Assembly (NCBI GenBank): GCA_000526255.1
Contig: JAFS01000001.1
Coordinates: 992,001-1,056,000 of the forward strand
Length of the DNA: 64,000 nt
Reading direction: 5' to 3'
Origin: Verrucomicrobia bacterium LP2A
GTDB lineage: Bacteria > Verrucomicrobiota > Verrucomicrobiia > Methylacidiphilales > Methylacidiphilaceae
Shown: in pieces, positions 1 to 12,106 of the stretch
How the letters are laid out: each line of letters starts with the position of its first letter
How positions within the stretch are numbered: position 1 is the stretch's first letter
Notes under the pieces: generated by a model
Told to the model about the DNA's origin: nothing
The model's database searches: none
What the model saw: the letters and a program-made list of their open reading frames with translations, nothing else
Translations under genes and position numbers: made by a program

Positions 1-107
1 AAGTCCCATAGGCCGTTGAGTCCCCCGTAGATCTCGGAGGAGGGATAGACGAAGCCGCGACGCTTGCAGAGCGCAACGAGCTTTTCCATGAGAGGTTCTT
101 CTGTCAT
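1..107 (-). CDS. glyS: Glycyl-tRNA synthetase, N-terminal fragment (runs off the left edge)
   Basis: Only the first 35 codons are in the window. The reading starts at the ATG complementary to 105-107 and carries the class II dimeric GlyRS opening: a short acidic start, then a helix ending in [15 protein letters not shown] and GLNGLWD, which is the diagnostic N-terminus of bacterial/eukaryotic-type single-chain GlyRS. The enzyme charges tRNA-Gly in the cytoplasm. An in-frame second ATG six codons in is an alternative start. It is divergent from the AsmA-like gene, with about 60 bases between them for both promoters. Confidence 0.85.
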   Translation of the reverse strand, partial: MTEEPLMEKLVALCKRRGFVYPSSEIYGGLNGLWD

Positions 108-166
108 AAGAAATCAGCGGCGCGCGCTGAGCCCGGACGTGCGGCAACAAGAGCGGTTACGAATCG

Positions 167-2581
167 ATGTCACCAAGATCCAAGACAAGGAAAAAACCCC
201 TTCCCTCTCGCACATCTGTTCTGCGGATCCTTTCCGGTTTCGCCGCCCGAATCGCCAGCCATTTCGTTCTCGCGACCGTTGGGCTGCTTGCCGCGATCCT
301 CGTCGCCGCCTTTCTCCTATTACGGTTCTCCGGAGTTCCCACGCAAATCAAAAACGTCCTCCTGGCCGAGCTGGAGGCGCGAGACATCACCATCTCCGTC
401 GGCCGCCTCTCCCTCGACCCGCTGGGCCATCTCATCGCCAGCCGAGTCGCCGTCTTTCGCAATCGGGACCGGCAAGAGGTCTGGCTCCAGATCGACCGCA
501 TCCGGCTTTCGGTCGCCTGGCTCGCCTGGTGGAAAGGCAAGCCCTGGATCAAGAACGCCTCCGTCCACAACGCCACGATCCGTCTTCCGATCACTCCGCA
601 GAGCGAGGTGGAGCTATCCCAGGTGTCCGCCCGAGTCAACTTTGTCCCGGGCGCCCTGGAAATCCTGAGTGCGAGCGCCCGCGTCCTCAATCTCGAGCTC
701 CGCCTCAAAGGGCGCATCCTCCTCAACGGATACCCCTCGCTTCCGCCCGCCACGCCCGAGCAGCGCCAGGAGACCGATCTCCTCTGGCATCGCATTCTCG
801 CCGCCGTCGACGAGATCGAAACCCAACGGCCGATCCCCGCAGAGGTCGAGCTTTCGATGGCGACCAAGGACCCTTGGGAGGCGAGCATTCACTGCCGGAT
901 TCTCTCTTCCCCGATTGCCTGGCAGCAGATTCCCCTCGGGCGTCTGACAGGAGACCTCCGGCTCGCTGGACGAATTCTCCGCCTGGAAGAGCTCAGACTC
1001 GGATTTCCCCGAGGGGAGATCTCCCTGTGGGGGGAAGCCGATCTGCCGCAACAGACGGGATTCATCGAATTTCTGAGCAACGCCGACCCGACCGTTCTCC
1101 GCCCTTCGCTTCCGGACAGTGTCGCGGCCGTCGTCCAAGAATTTCATTTCATCGATCTTCCCAGCTTGAGCGGACGGCTGACGGCCAAGTGGGGCAGCGA
1201 GCCATCCCTCCGCCTCTCAGCCGACCTCCATTGGCACCACTTCCGCTACCGGGGCCATCCCTTCGACGAGTTTTCGATCCCCCTCGCCTACGATGGCGCC
1301 AAGCTCTTCATCCCGGAAGCGAAGCTCCGTTCTCCCGGAGGCAATGTTGACGCGGAGCTGCTCTACGAGAGCGCGCCGCCCAAGCTGCGCATCAAGGCGG
1401 AATCGACGATCGACCCGACCGTTTTCCTGGGTCTGGCCGGCAACGCCGCCGACCGGTTCTTGGAATCGCTCTCCTTCCCCAAGGAGCCTCCCTGGGCCCG
1501 AGGGGAGATTACGAGCCAAAAGCCGCTGGATCCCAAGAGCTGGGAGGTGCATGGCAGCTTTTTAGCGAAGAACTGCTCTTACCGGGGAGTGGCCGTTCGC
1601 TCGATCCAGTCCGACATCGGATTCCAGGATCAGATTCTCCGGTTTTCGCACTTCGGGGCGGCCCGGCCCGAAGGAACGATCTCGGGGAACTTCGACAACG
1701 ATTTCGGCCACAAGATCGTGACCGTTCACGATCTCGCCTCCTCGGTCGACGTGATCGCCTCTGCCCCGGCTCTGGGAGACAAGTTCCCCGCCTACGTGCA
1801 ACCCTACCCCTTCGAAAAGCCGCCCCAACTCAAGGTGAATGGCGTTGTCGATCTTAACGAGGGGACCAGGAACCCGGTCAGCAACCTCCGGGTCGAGGTC
1901 CAGTCCGATTCCGTGCTCAACTATGTCCTCTTCGGACGCAACTTCCCAATCGTCTCCCCCAGGGGCAAGATCCTCCTCCGCCGCAACGAGCTCACCGTCC
2001 AGGTCGACCAGTCCTCCCTTTTCGGCGGCCCGCTTCACGGGACCTTTCAGGTCACCCTTCGCCCCCCGCACGCCCCCTGTCCCTTTCATTCGGTATTCGA
2101 TCTCGATCACGGCGATTTTCACCAGGTCATGGCGAACCTCTATCACGTCGAGAAATGCTCCGGTCCCCTGCTCTTCCATCTCGCCTTGTCCGGATTCGTC
2201 GGCAATCTTCCCTCGCTGACGGGCGATGGGGATTTCGACGTTCGCGACGGCTACATCCTCTCGATCCCGTTCCTGGGGGGCCTCTCGACCGGCATGAGCA
2301 CGGTCATCCCGGATTTTGCGATGGCCAAAGCCGATCAAGCGCGCGCCCACTTTCGCGTAGGAAGTGGGGAGATCACGACCGACCAGTTCACCATCTCGAG
2401 CGTCGCGTTCACGATCATTGGGAAGGGAAGCTACAACTTCCTTCACGATAACCTCGAAGCCGATGCCCGGGTCAACGTTCGCGGGCCGATGGGGGCCGTC
2501 TTGTTCCCGATCAGCAAGCTTTTCGAGTATCATGGCTCGGGCAAGCTCGCCGCGCCGGAATGGAAGCCGTCTAACTTTTGA
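167..2581 (+). CDS. AsmA/TamB-like envelope protein with one N-terminal membrane anchor
   Basis: An 804-residue protein with a basic N-terminus, one membrane segment at about residues 32-53, then a long beta-rich periplasmic part. The region after the anchor (ARDITISVGRLSLDPLGH) has the pattern of AsmA-family N-termini, and the last 200 residues (DGDFDVRDGYILSIPFLGGL through KGSYNFLHDNLEADARV) match the AsmA-like C-terminal domain. Family members are thought to form lipid-conducting bridges between inner and outer membrane; the role here is inferred from the family only. The ATG at 167 is the first in frame before the anchor, with no strong ribosome site. The stop is 58 bases before valS, so the two may be co-transcribed. 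Confidence 0.7.
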   Translation: MSPRSKTRKKPLPSRTSVLRILSGFAARIASHFVLATVGLLAAILVAAFLLLRFSGVPTQIKNVLLAELEARDITISVGRLSLDPLGHLIASRVAVFRNRDRQEVWLQIDRIRLSVAWLAWWKGKPWIKNASVHNATIRLPITPQSEVELSQVSARVNFVPGALEILSASARVLNLELRLKGRILLNGYPSLPPATPEQRQETDLLWHRILAAVDEIETQRPIPAEVELSMATKDPWEASIHCRILSSPIAWQQIPLGRLTGDLRLAGRILRLEELRLGFPRGEISLWGEADLPQQTGFIEFLSNADPTVLRPSLPDSVAAVVQEFHFIDLPSLSGRLTAKWGSEPSLRLSADLHWHHFRYRGHPFDEFSIPLAYDGAKLFIPEAKLRSPGGNVDAELLYESAPPKLRIKAESTIDPTVFLGLAGNAADRFLESLSFPKEPPWARGEITSQKPLDPKSWEVHGSFLAKNCSYRGVAVRSIQSDIGFQDQILRFSHFGAARPEGTISGNFDNDFGHKIVTVHDLASSVDVIASAPALGDKFPAYVQPYPFEKPPQLKVNGVVDLNEGTRNPVSNLRVEVQSDSVLNYVLFGRNFPIVSPRGKILLRRNELTVQVDQSSLFGGPLHGTFQVTLRPPHAPCPFHSVFDLDHGDFHQVMANLYHVEKCSGPLLFHLALSGFVGNLPSLTGDGDFDVRDGYILSIPFLGGLSTGMSTVIPDFAMAKADQARAHFRVGSGEITTDQFTISSVAFTIIGKGSYNFLHDNLEADARVNVRGPMGAVLFPISKLFEYHGSGKLAAPEWKPSNF

Positions 2582-2639
2582 CCGGGCGGAGAAAGCGTCC
2601 CGGCTCGCCAAAGCCCGAAGCCGGCGATATAGGAAGAAA

Positions 2640-5270
2640 ATGTCCGATCTTCCCAAAGCGTATGAGCCCCAAGCGATCGCTGAGTCGCTCTACGCTCGCT
2701 GGCTCCACGACGGAAACCATCGAGCGGATCCCGGGTCGCTCAAGCCCGCGTTCTCCCTCGTCATGCCGCCTCCCAACATCACCGGCATGCTGACTCTCGG
2801 CCACGTGCTGAATAACTCCCTCCAGGACGTCCTCGCCCGGAAGGCCCGCCTGGAGGGGCGTGAGGTTCTCTGGCTCCCCGGCACCGACCACGCGGGACTG
2901 GCTACCGAGATGGTCGTGGAGCGCTCCCTGCGCAAGCAGCGCGGCATCGGGCGCAGGGAGGCGGGCCGGGAAGAGTTCCTCCGGCTGGTCCAGGAATGGC
3001 GGGAAACCCACGGCCGCATCATCATCGAGCAGCTCAAGAAGCTTGGGAGCTCTGCGGACTGGTCGCGGGAGCGATTCACGATGGATGGGGACTACTCGCG
3101 GGCGGTTCAAAGAGTCTTCGTCGAGCTCTACCGGAAGGGGCTTATCTATCGGGGCAAACGCATGATCAACTGGTGCCCCGCATCCCTGACCGCCCTCTCC
3201 GACGAAGAAGTCCTTCCGCGGGAGGAGCAGTCGAATCTCTACTATGTCCGCTACGCGGTCGAGGGCGACCCCGGCTCCTTCCTCACCGTCGCCACGACCC
3301 GACCGGAGACCATTCCGGGAGACACGGGCATTGCAGTCCATCCGGAAGATGAGCGCTACCGGCGCTGGATTGGAGGGCGGGCCCTCCGGCCCTTCCCTCA
3401 GGGGCCGATTCCGATCGTCGCCGATGCGGCGGTCGATCCCACCTTCGGCACGGGAGCGCTCAAGATCACCCCCGCGCACGACAAGCTCGACTTCGAAATC
3501 GGCCATCGGCACGGCCTACCGATCGTCGACATCCTCCATCCGGACGGCCATCTCCACTGCCCTGCCGTTCCCGAGCTCGACGGTCTCGATCGCTTCGAAG
3601 CACGGAAAAAGGCGGCCTCGCTTCTGGAAGAAAAGGGTCTGCTCGCCAAGGTCGAGGACTACCTCCACACCGTGGGGGTGAGCGAGCGGGCCAACGTGCC
3701 GATCGAGCCCCGGCTCTCCGAGCAGTGGTTCCTCCGCTATCCGAAGCTCGAGGAAGCCCTCCGGGTCGTGCGGGAGGGCCGGATCCGATTCTTTCCGGAG
3801 CATTGGGAAAAGGTGTACGAACATTGGATCGAGAATATCCAGGACTGGTGCATCTCCCGTCAGGTCTGGTGGGGACACCGGATTCCCGTCTGGTGGAAAG
3901 AGGGCTCGCACCGATGCCAGGTGGAGTCGCCTGGCCCCGATTGGATCCAGGATCCCGACACCCTCGACACCTGGTTTTCCTCCTGGCTCTGGGCGTTCGA
4001 GACGATGGACCCCGCTACCCGGCAAAAGTTCTATCCCACCTCGGTCCTCGTGACCGGCCCCGACATCATCTTCCTCTGGGTCGCCCGCATGATCATCGCA
4101 GGACTCGAGTTCCAGCCGGGCCGGGGCCCGGGCCTGGAGGAGAACATCCCCTTTCGCGCCGTCTACTTCACCGGTCTCATCCGAGACCGCTTGGGGCGGA
4201 AGATGTCGAAATCCCTCGGCAATTCGCCGGATCCCCTCGTCCTGATCGAGAAATATGGTGCGGACGGCCTCCGCTTCGGGCTCTTGCGGATCGCCCCGCA
4301 AGGCCAGGACATCCGCTTCGACGAGAAGCAGATCGAAGAAGGGCGAAATTTCTGCAACAAGCTCTGGAATGCCTGCCGCTTTCGCATCCGCTACGCTCCA
4401 ATCTCCGCAGACGCGCATCCCTGGGAGCATCGCCTCTCTCCGTTTGCGGTGGAGATGCTGGCCGCGCTTGGCCGGACCGGAATCCGACTCGAGGAGGCCT
4501 TCGCCGCCTACGAGTTCAGTGAGGCCGCGGGGCTCCTCTACGCCTTCGTCTGGGATGACTTTTGCGCCTCCTTTCTCGAGGCGGCCAAGGTCGACCTCAC
4601 CCGGGAGGGAAGCCCGACCGCCTCGGGAACCCTCGCCGCGTTCGACTATGCACTCTCCTGGACCCTTCGGCTGCTCCACCCCTTCTGCCCCTTCGTCACC
4701 GAGGAGCTCTGGAACCGCCTCGAGCTCGGCCCCTCCACCATCCAGTTCGCCGGCTGGTTCGGCGCCGCAGAGGCGCGGGAGCTCGAGGAACGGCTAGCCG
4801 CGACGAAGGAGGCTGCTCTCCAGGCTCGGGCGATCTACCAGGCGGCCGAACGAGGCCGCCACCTCCGGTCCACCTACGGCGTCCCTTCCAACCAAAAGGT
4901 GCCCTTTCTACTCCGCGCCGACACGCCGCTAGGCGATGCCGAGAGGGCTGTCCTCGCGGCACTCGCGAGCGCGAGCGAAATCGCCGACGTCGACGGCCCA
5001 CCACCCAAGGCTCCAATGGTGCTCACCGCCGTCGGCGAGCTCTACCTCCCCTTGGAGGGCATTCTCGATCTGGAGTTGGAGCGGAAACGGTTGACCAACG
5101 AGAAGGAAAAGCTCGCCCGTAACTGGAAAGGGATCCAGGAACGGCTGCAAAATCCGGAAGTCTCCGCCCGGGTTCCCGCCGAAAAGCTCGAGGCCTGGAA
5201 AGAACAGGCGAAACAGCTCGAAAGTGCGATGCGGCGCATCGAGGATCAGCTCAGAGAGCTCTCGCAATAG
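2640..5270 (+). CDS. valS: Valyl-tRNA synthetase
   Basis: An 876-residue class Ia synthetase that charges tRNA-Val. The HIGH-type signature is at residues 49-56 (TGMLTLGH), the CP1 editing domain starts with TTRPETIPGDT, and KMSKS is at residues 521-525. The anticodon-binding domain and the ValRS C-terminal coiled coil (LELERKRLTNEKEKLARN to the end) are present, so the protein looks complete. The ATG at 2640 is preceded by AGGAAGAA and begins MSDLPKAYEP, a typical ValRS N-terminus. The same frame is open further upstream, but that part overlaps the AsmA-like gene and does not resemble ValRS. Convergent with recA, 16 bases between the stops. Confidence 0.95.
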   Translation: MSDLPKAYEPQAIAESLYARWLHDGNHRADPGSLKPAFSLVMPPPNITGMLTLGHVLNNSLQDVLARKARLEGREVLWLPGTDHAGLATEMVVERSLRKQRGIGRREAGREEFLRLVQEWRETHGRIIIEQLKKLGSSADWSRERFTMDGDYSRAVQRVFVELYRKGLIYRGKRMINWCPASLTALSDEEVLPREEQSNLYYVRYAVEGDPGSFLTVATTRPETIPGDTGIAVHPEDERYRRWIGGRALRPFPQGPIPIVADAAVDPTFGTGALKITPAHDKLDFEIGHRHGLPIVDILHPDGHLHCPAVPELDGLDRFEARKKAASLLEEKGLLAKVEDYLHTVGVSERANVPIEPRLSEQWFLRYPKLEEALRVVREGRIRFFPEHWEKVYEHWIENIQDWCISRQVWWGHRIPVWWKEGSHRCQVESPGPDWIQDPDTLDTWFSSWLWAFETMDPATRQKFYPTSVLVTGPDIIFLWVARMIIAGLEFQPGRGPGLEENIPFRAVYFTGLIRDRLGRKMSKSLGNSPDPLVLIEKYGADGLRFGLLRIAPQGQDIRFDEKQIEEGRNFCNKLWNACRFRIRYAPISADAHPWEHRLSPFAVEMLAALGRTGIRLEEAFAAYEFSEAAGLLYAFVWDDFCASFLEAAKVDLTREGSPTASGTLAAFDYALSWTLRLLHPFCPFVTEELWNRLELGPSTIQFAGWFGAAEARELEERLAATKEAALQARAIYQAAERGRHLRSTYGVPSNQKVPFLLRADTPLGDAERAVLAALASASEIADVDGPPPKAPMVLTAVGELYLPLEGILDLELERKRLTNEKEKLARNWKGIQERLQNPEVSARVPAEKLEAWKEQAKQLESAMRRIEDQLRELSQ

Positions 5271-5286
5271 AGCGCCGGTCAGCCGA

Positions 5287-6351
5287 TCAGCCGCTTGCGG
5301 GCTTCTCGCCCGGCTTGGCCGTCTCCCCGTTGCCGCCGCCGAATGCCTTCGCGCGGGCGGCTGCGTCGATGCGGGCCGCGAGATCCGGGTTGCTCTTGAT
5401 CGCTTGGACGGCCGCTTCCCTTCCCTGTCCGATCTGGGTGCCGTCGAAATAGATCCAGGCGCCGCGCTTGTCGAGGATCTTCTGGTCGATCCCGAAGTCG
5501 ATGAGCGACCCCTCCCGGGAGATCCCCTCGTTGTAGAGGATGTCGAACTCGCACTCCGTAAAGGGGGGCGCGATCTTGTTCTTCACCACCTTCATCTTCG
5601 TCCGGTTTCCGTAGACCGTTCCGTCGCTCGTCTTGAGCTGCCCGATCCGGCGCACGTCGACGCGGACCGAAGCATAAAACTTGAGCGCTCTTCCCCCCGG
5701 AGTGGTCTCGGGATTCCCAAACATCACTCCGATCTTTTCGCGAAGCTGGTTGGTGAAGATACAGATCGTCTTGGCCCTGCTGATAAGTGCGGTCAGCTTC
5801 CGCAGGGCGCTACTCATTAGCCGCGCCTGGGCGCCAACCGTCACGTCTCCGATCTGCCCTTCCAGCTCGGCCCGCGTGGCGAGCGCGGCCACCGAGTCGA
5901 CCACGATCACATCCACCGCGTTGGAGCGAATCAAGGTTTCCGCGATGGTCAGCGCCTCCTCTCCGCAGTCGGGCTGGGAGATCAGCAGCTCGGACATGTT
6001 GACTCCCAGGCGCTGAGCATATTGAGGGTCGAGCGCGTGCTCCACATCGATGATGACACCAACCCCTCCCAGCTTCTGCGCTTGGGCCACGATCGTAAGA
6101 GCGAGTGTCGTCTTTCCCGACGACTCGGGACCGAAAATCTCGACGACCCGGCCTCTCGGAAAGCCCCCCGCGCCGAGCGCCCGATCGATCACCAGGCAGC
6201 CGGTGGGAATGACTTCGATCTGGAGGCGCGCTTGGTCATCTCCCAAGCGCAGAATGGCTCCCTCGCCATATTCCTTCGAGATCGCCTGGAGAGCCAGATC
6301 GAGGTTCTTATCCTGCCGCCGACCCTTGAGGTCCATCTTTTCGGATTCCAC
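5287..6351 (-). CDS. recA: RecA recombinase
   Basis: Cytoplasmic ATPase that forms filaments on single-stranded DNA, drives homologous recombination and triggers SOS. The Walker A motif GPESSGKTT, the motif DVEHALDP, the L2 region ([19 protein letters not shown]) and KFYASVR are all intact. I chose the GTG at 6351 because AAGGGG lies six bases upstream, giving 354 residues. An ATG five codons later (6336, [11 protein letters not shown]) and an upstream ATG at 6399 are alternatives. The C-terminal tail is Gly/Lys-rich and short, as usual. It follows rpoD on the same strand with only about 60 bases between. Confidence 0.95.
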   Translation of the reverse strand: MESEKMDLKGRRQDKNLDLALQAISKEYGEGAILRLGDDQARLQIEVIPTGCLVIDRALGAGGFPRGRVVEIFGPESSGKTTLALTIVAQAQKLGGVGVIIDVEHALDPQYAQRLGVNMSELLISQPDCGEEALTIAETLIRSNAVDVIVVDSVAALATRAELEGQIGDVTVGAQARLMSSALRKLTALISRAKTICIFTNQLREKIGVMFGNPETTPGGRALKFYASVRVDVRRIGQLKTSDGTVYGNRTKMKVVKNKIAPPFTECEFDILYNEGISREGSLIDFGIDQKILDKRGAWIYFDGTQIGQGREAAVQAIKSNPDLAARIDAAARAKAFGGGNGETAKPGEKPASG

Positions 6352-6414
6352 AGAATGCCCCTTTTCTTTCCCCTTTGCCCAGAAAGAATTCCCCCGCACG
6401 GAGTCCCAAAAACC

Positions 6415-8289
<1,875 letters not shown>

Positions 8290-8353
8290 GCTTGACTCAT
8301 TTTCGGGGTTTCGACGGCTACGAGACAGCCAAGGAAAGACAAAGTGAGAGAGG

Positions 8354-10102
8354 TTACTCGAGGCTCCTCCGCAAGTCAACGAGTTCCCTCAAGGCGCCCT
8401 GCACTTCGGAAGAGGCTCCTCCGGCTCGAACCCTTTCTTCGAGGAGGCGGATCCGCCTTCGCTTCCCCAAGAACTCGAGCCGCCTACGGAGCGTGCTCCA
8501 GCGTTCTTCCGGCTCAATCGAGGGGTCGACGGGCGGTGGGCTCACCAGCAGGCCGGTGACGAAGGCCCGTTCTTCCTCTGAAAGAGCGGGAAAGAGCGTC
8601 TCCGGATCCGGGCCCGACGAAAGGATCTTCCGCACGAGCCCTCCTTCCTCGTTCTCCTCCAGCCACTGGAGGTCGAGCTCTGCGCGAACCCGCCCCAGGA
8701 GTCCGGGCACTTCGCAGAGCAGCCAGATCAACTCCGTCAAAACGGGATCCCGGTTCACCGGGGGGAGGTTCGCGGGCAGCCCGTGCTCCCGGCTCGCCGT
8801 GCCTACCCTGCGAATCGCTTCCTCCAAGGCGCCGCGGGAGATTCCCAAGCGCGTCGCCACCTCCAGGGCCAGGCCTTCCCGACGGATCGAGTCGGAAATC
8901 CTGGCAAGCCAGACGGCCATCGATTGGGCCGCCTGGCTCCGGCCTCGAGGCAGGGCAAGGTCATTCTGGCGAACGGCCTGATCCAGGAGATGGGAGAGGT
9001 AGGCGGGGGCCCGCTGCAAGATTTCCCGAAAGCGGCCGGCCGCCACATCGCCCCCGCGGAGAAAGCTGTCCGGATCTTCGCCCGTGGGAAGAGAGGCCAC
9101 GCGGACATCGAGCCCCGCCTCCGTCAGAATTTCGAGTCCCCGCACTGCGGCACTCTCGCCCGCCCGATCGGCGTCGAAGCAGACGATCACTTCTTCCGTG
9201 AACCTCCGGAGAAGCCGCGCATGGTGCTCGGTGAGCGCCGTACCCTGCACGGCAACGACGCTGGGGAAGCCGACGGCATGGCAGCGGATCAGATCCATCG
9301 GCCCCTCGCAGAGAACCGCTCTCCCCTCCTGAACAATCGCCCGCTTGGCGCGATCCATGCCGAAGAGAACCTTTCCCTTGGTAAAGATCGGGGTCTCGGG
9401 GGAGTTGAGATACTTGGGCGCTGATCCGTCGGCGCTCACGTTCCTTCCGCTGAAGCCGACGATCCTGCCCCCTTCCTCGGCGATCGGGAGAATCAGCCGG
9501 TCGCGGAATCGGTCGTAAGGCCGCCCCTTTTCTCCGGGAACGACCAAGCCTCCCTCCACCAGAAGCTCGATCGGGTAGCCGCGCAAGGCACCCCACCGAA
9601 GGACGCCGTCCCAGCGATTCGGCGCATATCCCATCCCGAATGCTTCCGCGACCTCCCGGCCGATGGCCCGGGATTCGAGGTAGTGGCGCCCCGCTTCCCC
9701 TTCACCCTCCTTCCATAGGATTTCCCTCCACCAGTCGGCGACGGCCTTGTGAAGGGAAAAGAGGCGCTCGCGCGTCGAGGGGGCGCCCGCCTCCTTCCGA
9801 AAGCTCGCGGGCATTTCCATTCCGGCGCGCTCGGCCAACAGGCGTAGGGCGCCGAGAAAGTCGAGGCGCTCGTACCGCATCACGAAATCGAAAACCGTTC
9901 CTCCGTATCCGCTGCTGAAACACTTGAAAAGCTGCTTCTGAGGATCGACAAAGAAAGAGGGAGTCCGCTCCGAATTAAACGGGGAGAGAGCCTTGTATTT
10001 AGAGCCGGCTCGCTTTAGAGGAACATAATTGCCGATGACCTCAATAATGTCGCTGGCGGCGCGAACCGTTTCCACAAAATCCCGGAACGCCGACGTCCCC
10101 AT
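8354..10102 (-). CDS. dnaG: DNA primase with degenerate zinc-binding domain
   Basis: A 582-residue primase that makes RNA primers at the replication fork. The order is N-terminal zinc-binding-type domain, TOPRIM catalytic core ([17 protein letters not shown], then [14 protein letters not shown] with the acidic metal-binding residues), and a helicase-interacting C-terminal region. In the N-terminal domain the positions that are Cys40, His43, Cys61 and Cys64 in E. coli DnaG are Ser40, Asn43, Cys61 and Ser64 ([13 protein letters not shown] and KCFSSGYGG), so a normal zinc site cannot form, though the fold pattern is kept. The start at 10102 ([14 protein letters not shown]) fits DnaG best. rpoD follows 64 bases downstream. 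The catalytic core looks intact. Confidence 0.93.
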   Translation of the reverse strand: MGTSAFRDFVETVRAASDIIEVIGNYVPLKRAGSKYKALSPFNSERTPSFFVDPQKQLFKCFSSGYGGTVFDFVMRYERLDFLGALRLLAERAGMEMPASFRKEAGAPSTRERLFSLHKAVADWWREILWKEGEGEAGRHYLESRAIGREVAEAFGMGYAPNRWDGVLRWGALRGYPIELLVEGGLVVPGEKGRPYDRFRDRLILPIAEEGGRIVGFSGRNVSADGSAPKYLNSPETPIFTKGKVLFGMDRAKRAIVQEGRAVLCEGPMDLIRCHAVGFPSVVAVQGTALTEHHARLLRRFTEEVIVCFDADRAGESAAVRGLEILTEAGLDVRVASLPTGEDPDSFLRGGDVAAGRFREILQRAPAYLSHLLDQAVRQNDLALPRGRSQAAQSMAVWLARISDSIRREGLALEVATRLGISRGALEEAIRRVGTASREHGLPANLPPVNRDPVLTELIWLLCEVPGLLGRVRAELDLQWLEENEEGGLVRKILSSGPDPETLFPALSEEERAFVTGLLVSPPPVDPSIEPEERWSTLRRRLEFLGKRRRIRLLEERVRAGGASSEVQGALRELVDLRRSLE

Positions 10103-10125
10103 TCCGTTGGAATAAATCGGCTGTC

Positions 10126-11265
10126 GTGGCAAAACGCAAGGCCTACCCGAATCCCATGGGGCACCTCCTCGTTCTCGCTGCCATCTTACTGTTCCTATCG
10201 TCCCCCGCTCACTCGAGAGCCGCCGGATCGGCCGTCGTCATCGTCGAGCGGCCCTCCGTCATCCGCAATTTCTCTGCCGACGGCGCGGCGGTTCGGACCA
10301 TGTTCCGCGATGCCCTCCTCCAATACACGAGGCAGACTTCGATGAAGGCCGCCTGGACCAAGGTCGGCATCACCCCGCAAGACATCGTCGGAATCAAGAT
10401 TTCCGCGTCGGGCGGTCCCGTCATGTCGAGCCGCAAGCCGCTCGTCGCCGCCATCGCCGAGAGCCTGGAGCAGGCGGGCGTTCCTCTCTACCAGATCGTC
10501 GTCTGGGACAAGCTGGAAGACGACCTGCGGGAAGCCGAATATTTCCCCCGTCCCGAAGGAGCACCCTACCGCACCCGCTCCGTGATTCCGGAAACGGGTT
10601 TCGATGAGCATGTCTTCTACGTGAACGAAGTCCTCGGCCGCCTCATCTGGGGAGATCTCGCCTTCCGGGGGATCAAGCCCGGCGGCGGCCAGGCGCAGCA
10701 ATCCCAAAAGCGCGGCGAGAAGCAGAGTGTCGCGCAGATGTACGGCCAAGGCATATCGGCGGGCAGCCTGGAGAACCAGGTCAGCAACAAGTCCTACTAC
10801 GCGCGGCTCCTCACGCAGATCTGCACCAAGATCATCAACGTGCCGGTCTGCACCGACCACAGCGGGGTCGGCTTCTACGGAAGCCTTGCCTCTCTTGCCC
10901 TCGGCATGGTCGACAACACTCGGCGGTTCCAGGGGGAGGGGAATTGGGGCGATCCGGCCATTGCGGAGATCCTGGACCGGCCTTTCGTCCGCAGCAAAGT
11001 CGTTCTCCACGTGATGGACGCACTCATCGTCCAATATGCGGGCGGACCCGACTTCGCGCCGGAGTTTACCTATCCTCTCGGAGCGATCTACCTGAGCAAA
11101 GACCCGGTCGCGATTGATTCCCTGCTCATCGGCCGCGTTGACTCGTGGCGCGTCGGCGCTCACATTCCTTCGCTCCAGCCTATGATCCATTACATCCAGA
11201 CCGCCGTCGAGTACGGGCTGGGCACCTCCGATCCCAAGAACATCCTCCTGATCCCCCTCCCATGA
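10126..11265 (+). CDS. Exported DUF362-family protein
   Basis: A 379-residue protein with an N-terminal signal peptide (basic KRK, a hydrophobic stretch, then a cut near SRAAG). The GTG start at 10126 is preferred because it keeps the basic n-region; an ATG at 10156 is possible. The body carries DUF362 features: KVGITPQDIVGIKISASG near the start, the conserved NVPVCTDHSGVGFYGSLASL block and KDPVAIDSLLIGR near the end. DUF362 is found alone or fused to ferredoxin domains and has no settled function; no Fe-S cysteine clusters are seen here. It is divergent from dnaG, and its stop overlaps the mazG start by four bases (ATGA), so the two are probably translationally coupled. Confidence 0.75.
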   Translation: MAKRKAYPNPMGHLLVLAAILLFLSSPAHSRAAGSAVVIVERPSVIRNFSADGAAVRTMFRDALLQYTRQTSMKAAWTKVGITPQDIVGIKISASGGPVMSSRKPLVAAIAESLEQAGVPLYQIVVWDKLEDDLREAEYFPRPEGAPYRTRSVIPETGFDEHVFYVNEVLGRLIWGDLAFRGIKPGGGQAQQSQKRGEKQSVAQMYGQGISAGSLENQVSNKSYYARLLTQICTKIINVPVCTDHSGVGFYGSLASLALGMVDNTRRFQGEGNWGDPAIAEILDRPFVRSKVVLHVMDALIVQYAGGPDFAPEFTYPLGAIYLSKDPVAIDSLLIGRVDSWRVGAHIPSLQPMIHYIQTAVEYGLGTSDPKNILLIPLP

Positions 11266-12071
11266 ACCCCTCCTCCGATCCCTCCATCGACCGGCTCAAG
11301 TCCATCCTGGCCCGGCTCCGCGCTCCCGACGGCTGCCCTTGGGACCGGGCGCAGACGCATCAGAGCATCAAGGGGCAGCTCCTGGAAGAGTGCTACGAGG
11401 TGCTGGAAGCGATCGACCGGAACTCGCCGCAGGATCTCCAGGAGGAGCTCGGCGATCTCCTGCTCCATGTGCTCTTCCATTCCCAGATGGCGCGGGAGCA
11501 AGGTGCCTTCTCCTTCAACGACGTCGCCGAAGGTCTCTCGGACAAGCTCATCCGGCGCCATCCCCATGTCTTCGGGGATGCGAGGGCCGAGAGTGCCGAG
11601 GAAGTCGTCGCGCACTGGGAACGGACCAAGCGGGAGGAGAAGCCCGAGAGGAAGAGCCTCTTCGACGGGATTCCCCGCGAGCTGCCCGCCCTCCTTCGCG
11701 CCCAGAAGTACCAGAGCAAGGCGGCCAAGCTCGGCCTCGACTGGAACGATGCGGAGGGACCCAGGGCGAAGATCGCCGAGGAGCTGGCCGAGGTGAACGA
11801 GGCTGTAGCCGGAGGAGATCCGAAGCGAATCGAGGAGGAGATCGGCGACCTCCTCTTCACCGTCGTCAATCTGGCCCGCCATCTCCACGTCAACGCCGAG
11901 TGCGCTCTGAGCGGGGCCGCCGGCCGCTTCCGCTCCCGGGTCGAGTTCATCGAGGAGGCGTTGCGCGTCCGTCCTCCTGGAAATCCGCCCGATCTCGCCG
12001 AACTGGAGCTTCTCTGGGAACGGAGCAAAGCGCTCACCGGAGGACGCGGAACCTTTCCCGATCCCTCTTGA
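11262..12071 (+). CDS. mazG: Nucleoside triphosphate pyrophosphohydrolase MazG
   Basis: A 269-residue all-alpha NTP pyrophosphatase that cleaves NTPs to NMP and PPi, removing non-canonical or excess nucleotides. Two tandem MazG domains are visible. The first has CPWDRAQTHQS, EECYEVLEAI and EELGDLLLHV; the second has EELAEVNEA and EEIGDLLFTVVNLARHL. The paired EExxE and ExxD acidic motifs that bind magnesium are intact in both. Length and architecture match E. coli MazG. The ATG at 11262 overlaps the preceding stop. Confidence 0.93.
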   Translation: MNPSSDPSIDRLKSILARLRAPDGCPWDRAQTHQSIKGQLLEECYEVLEAIDRNSPQDLQEELGDLLLHVLFHSQMAREQGAFSFNDVAEGLSDKLIRRHPHVFGDARAESAEEVVAHWERTKREEKPERKSLFDGIPRELPALLRAQKYQSKAAKLGLDWNDAEGPRAKIAEELAEVNEAVAGGDPKRIEEEIGDLLFTVVNLARHLHVNAECALSGAAGRFRSRVEFIEEALRVRPPGNPPDLAELELLWERSKALTGGRGTFPDPS

Positions 12072-12106
12072 CTTCTTTCCCCCGCTCTCTCCCTTTTCGT
12101 TTGTAG

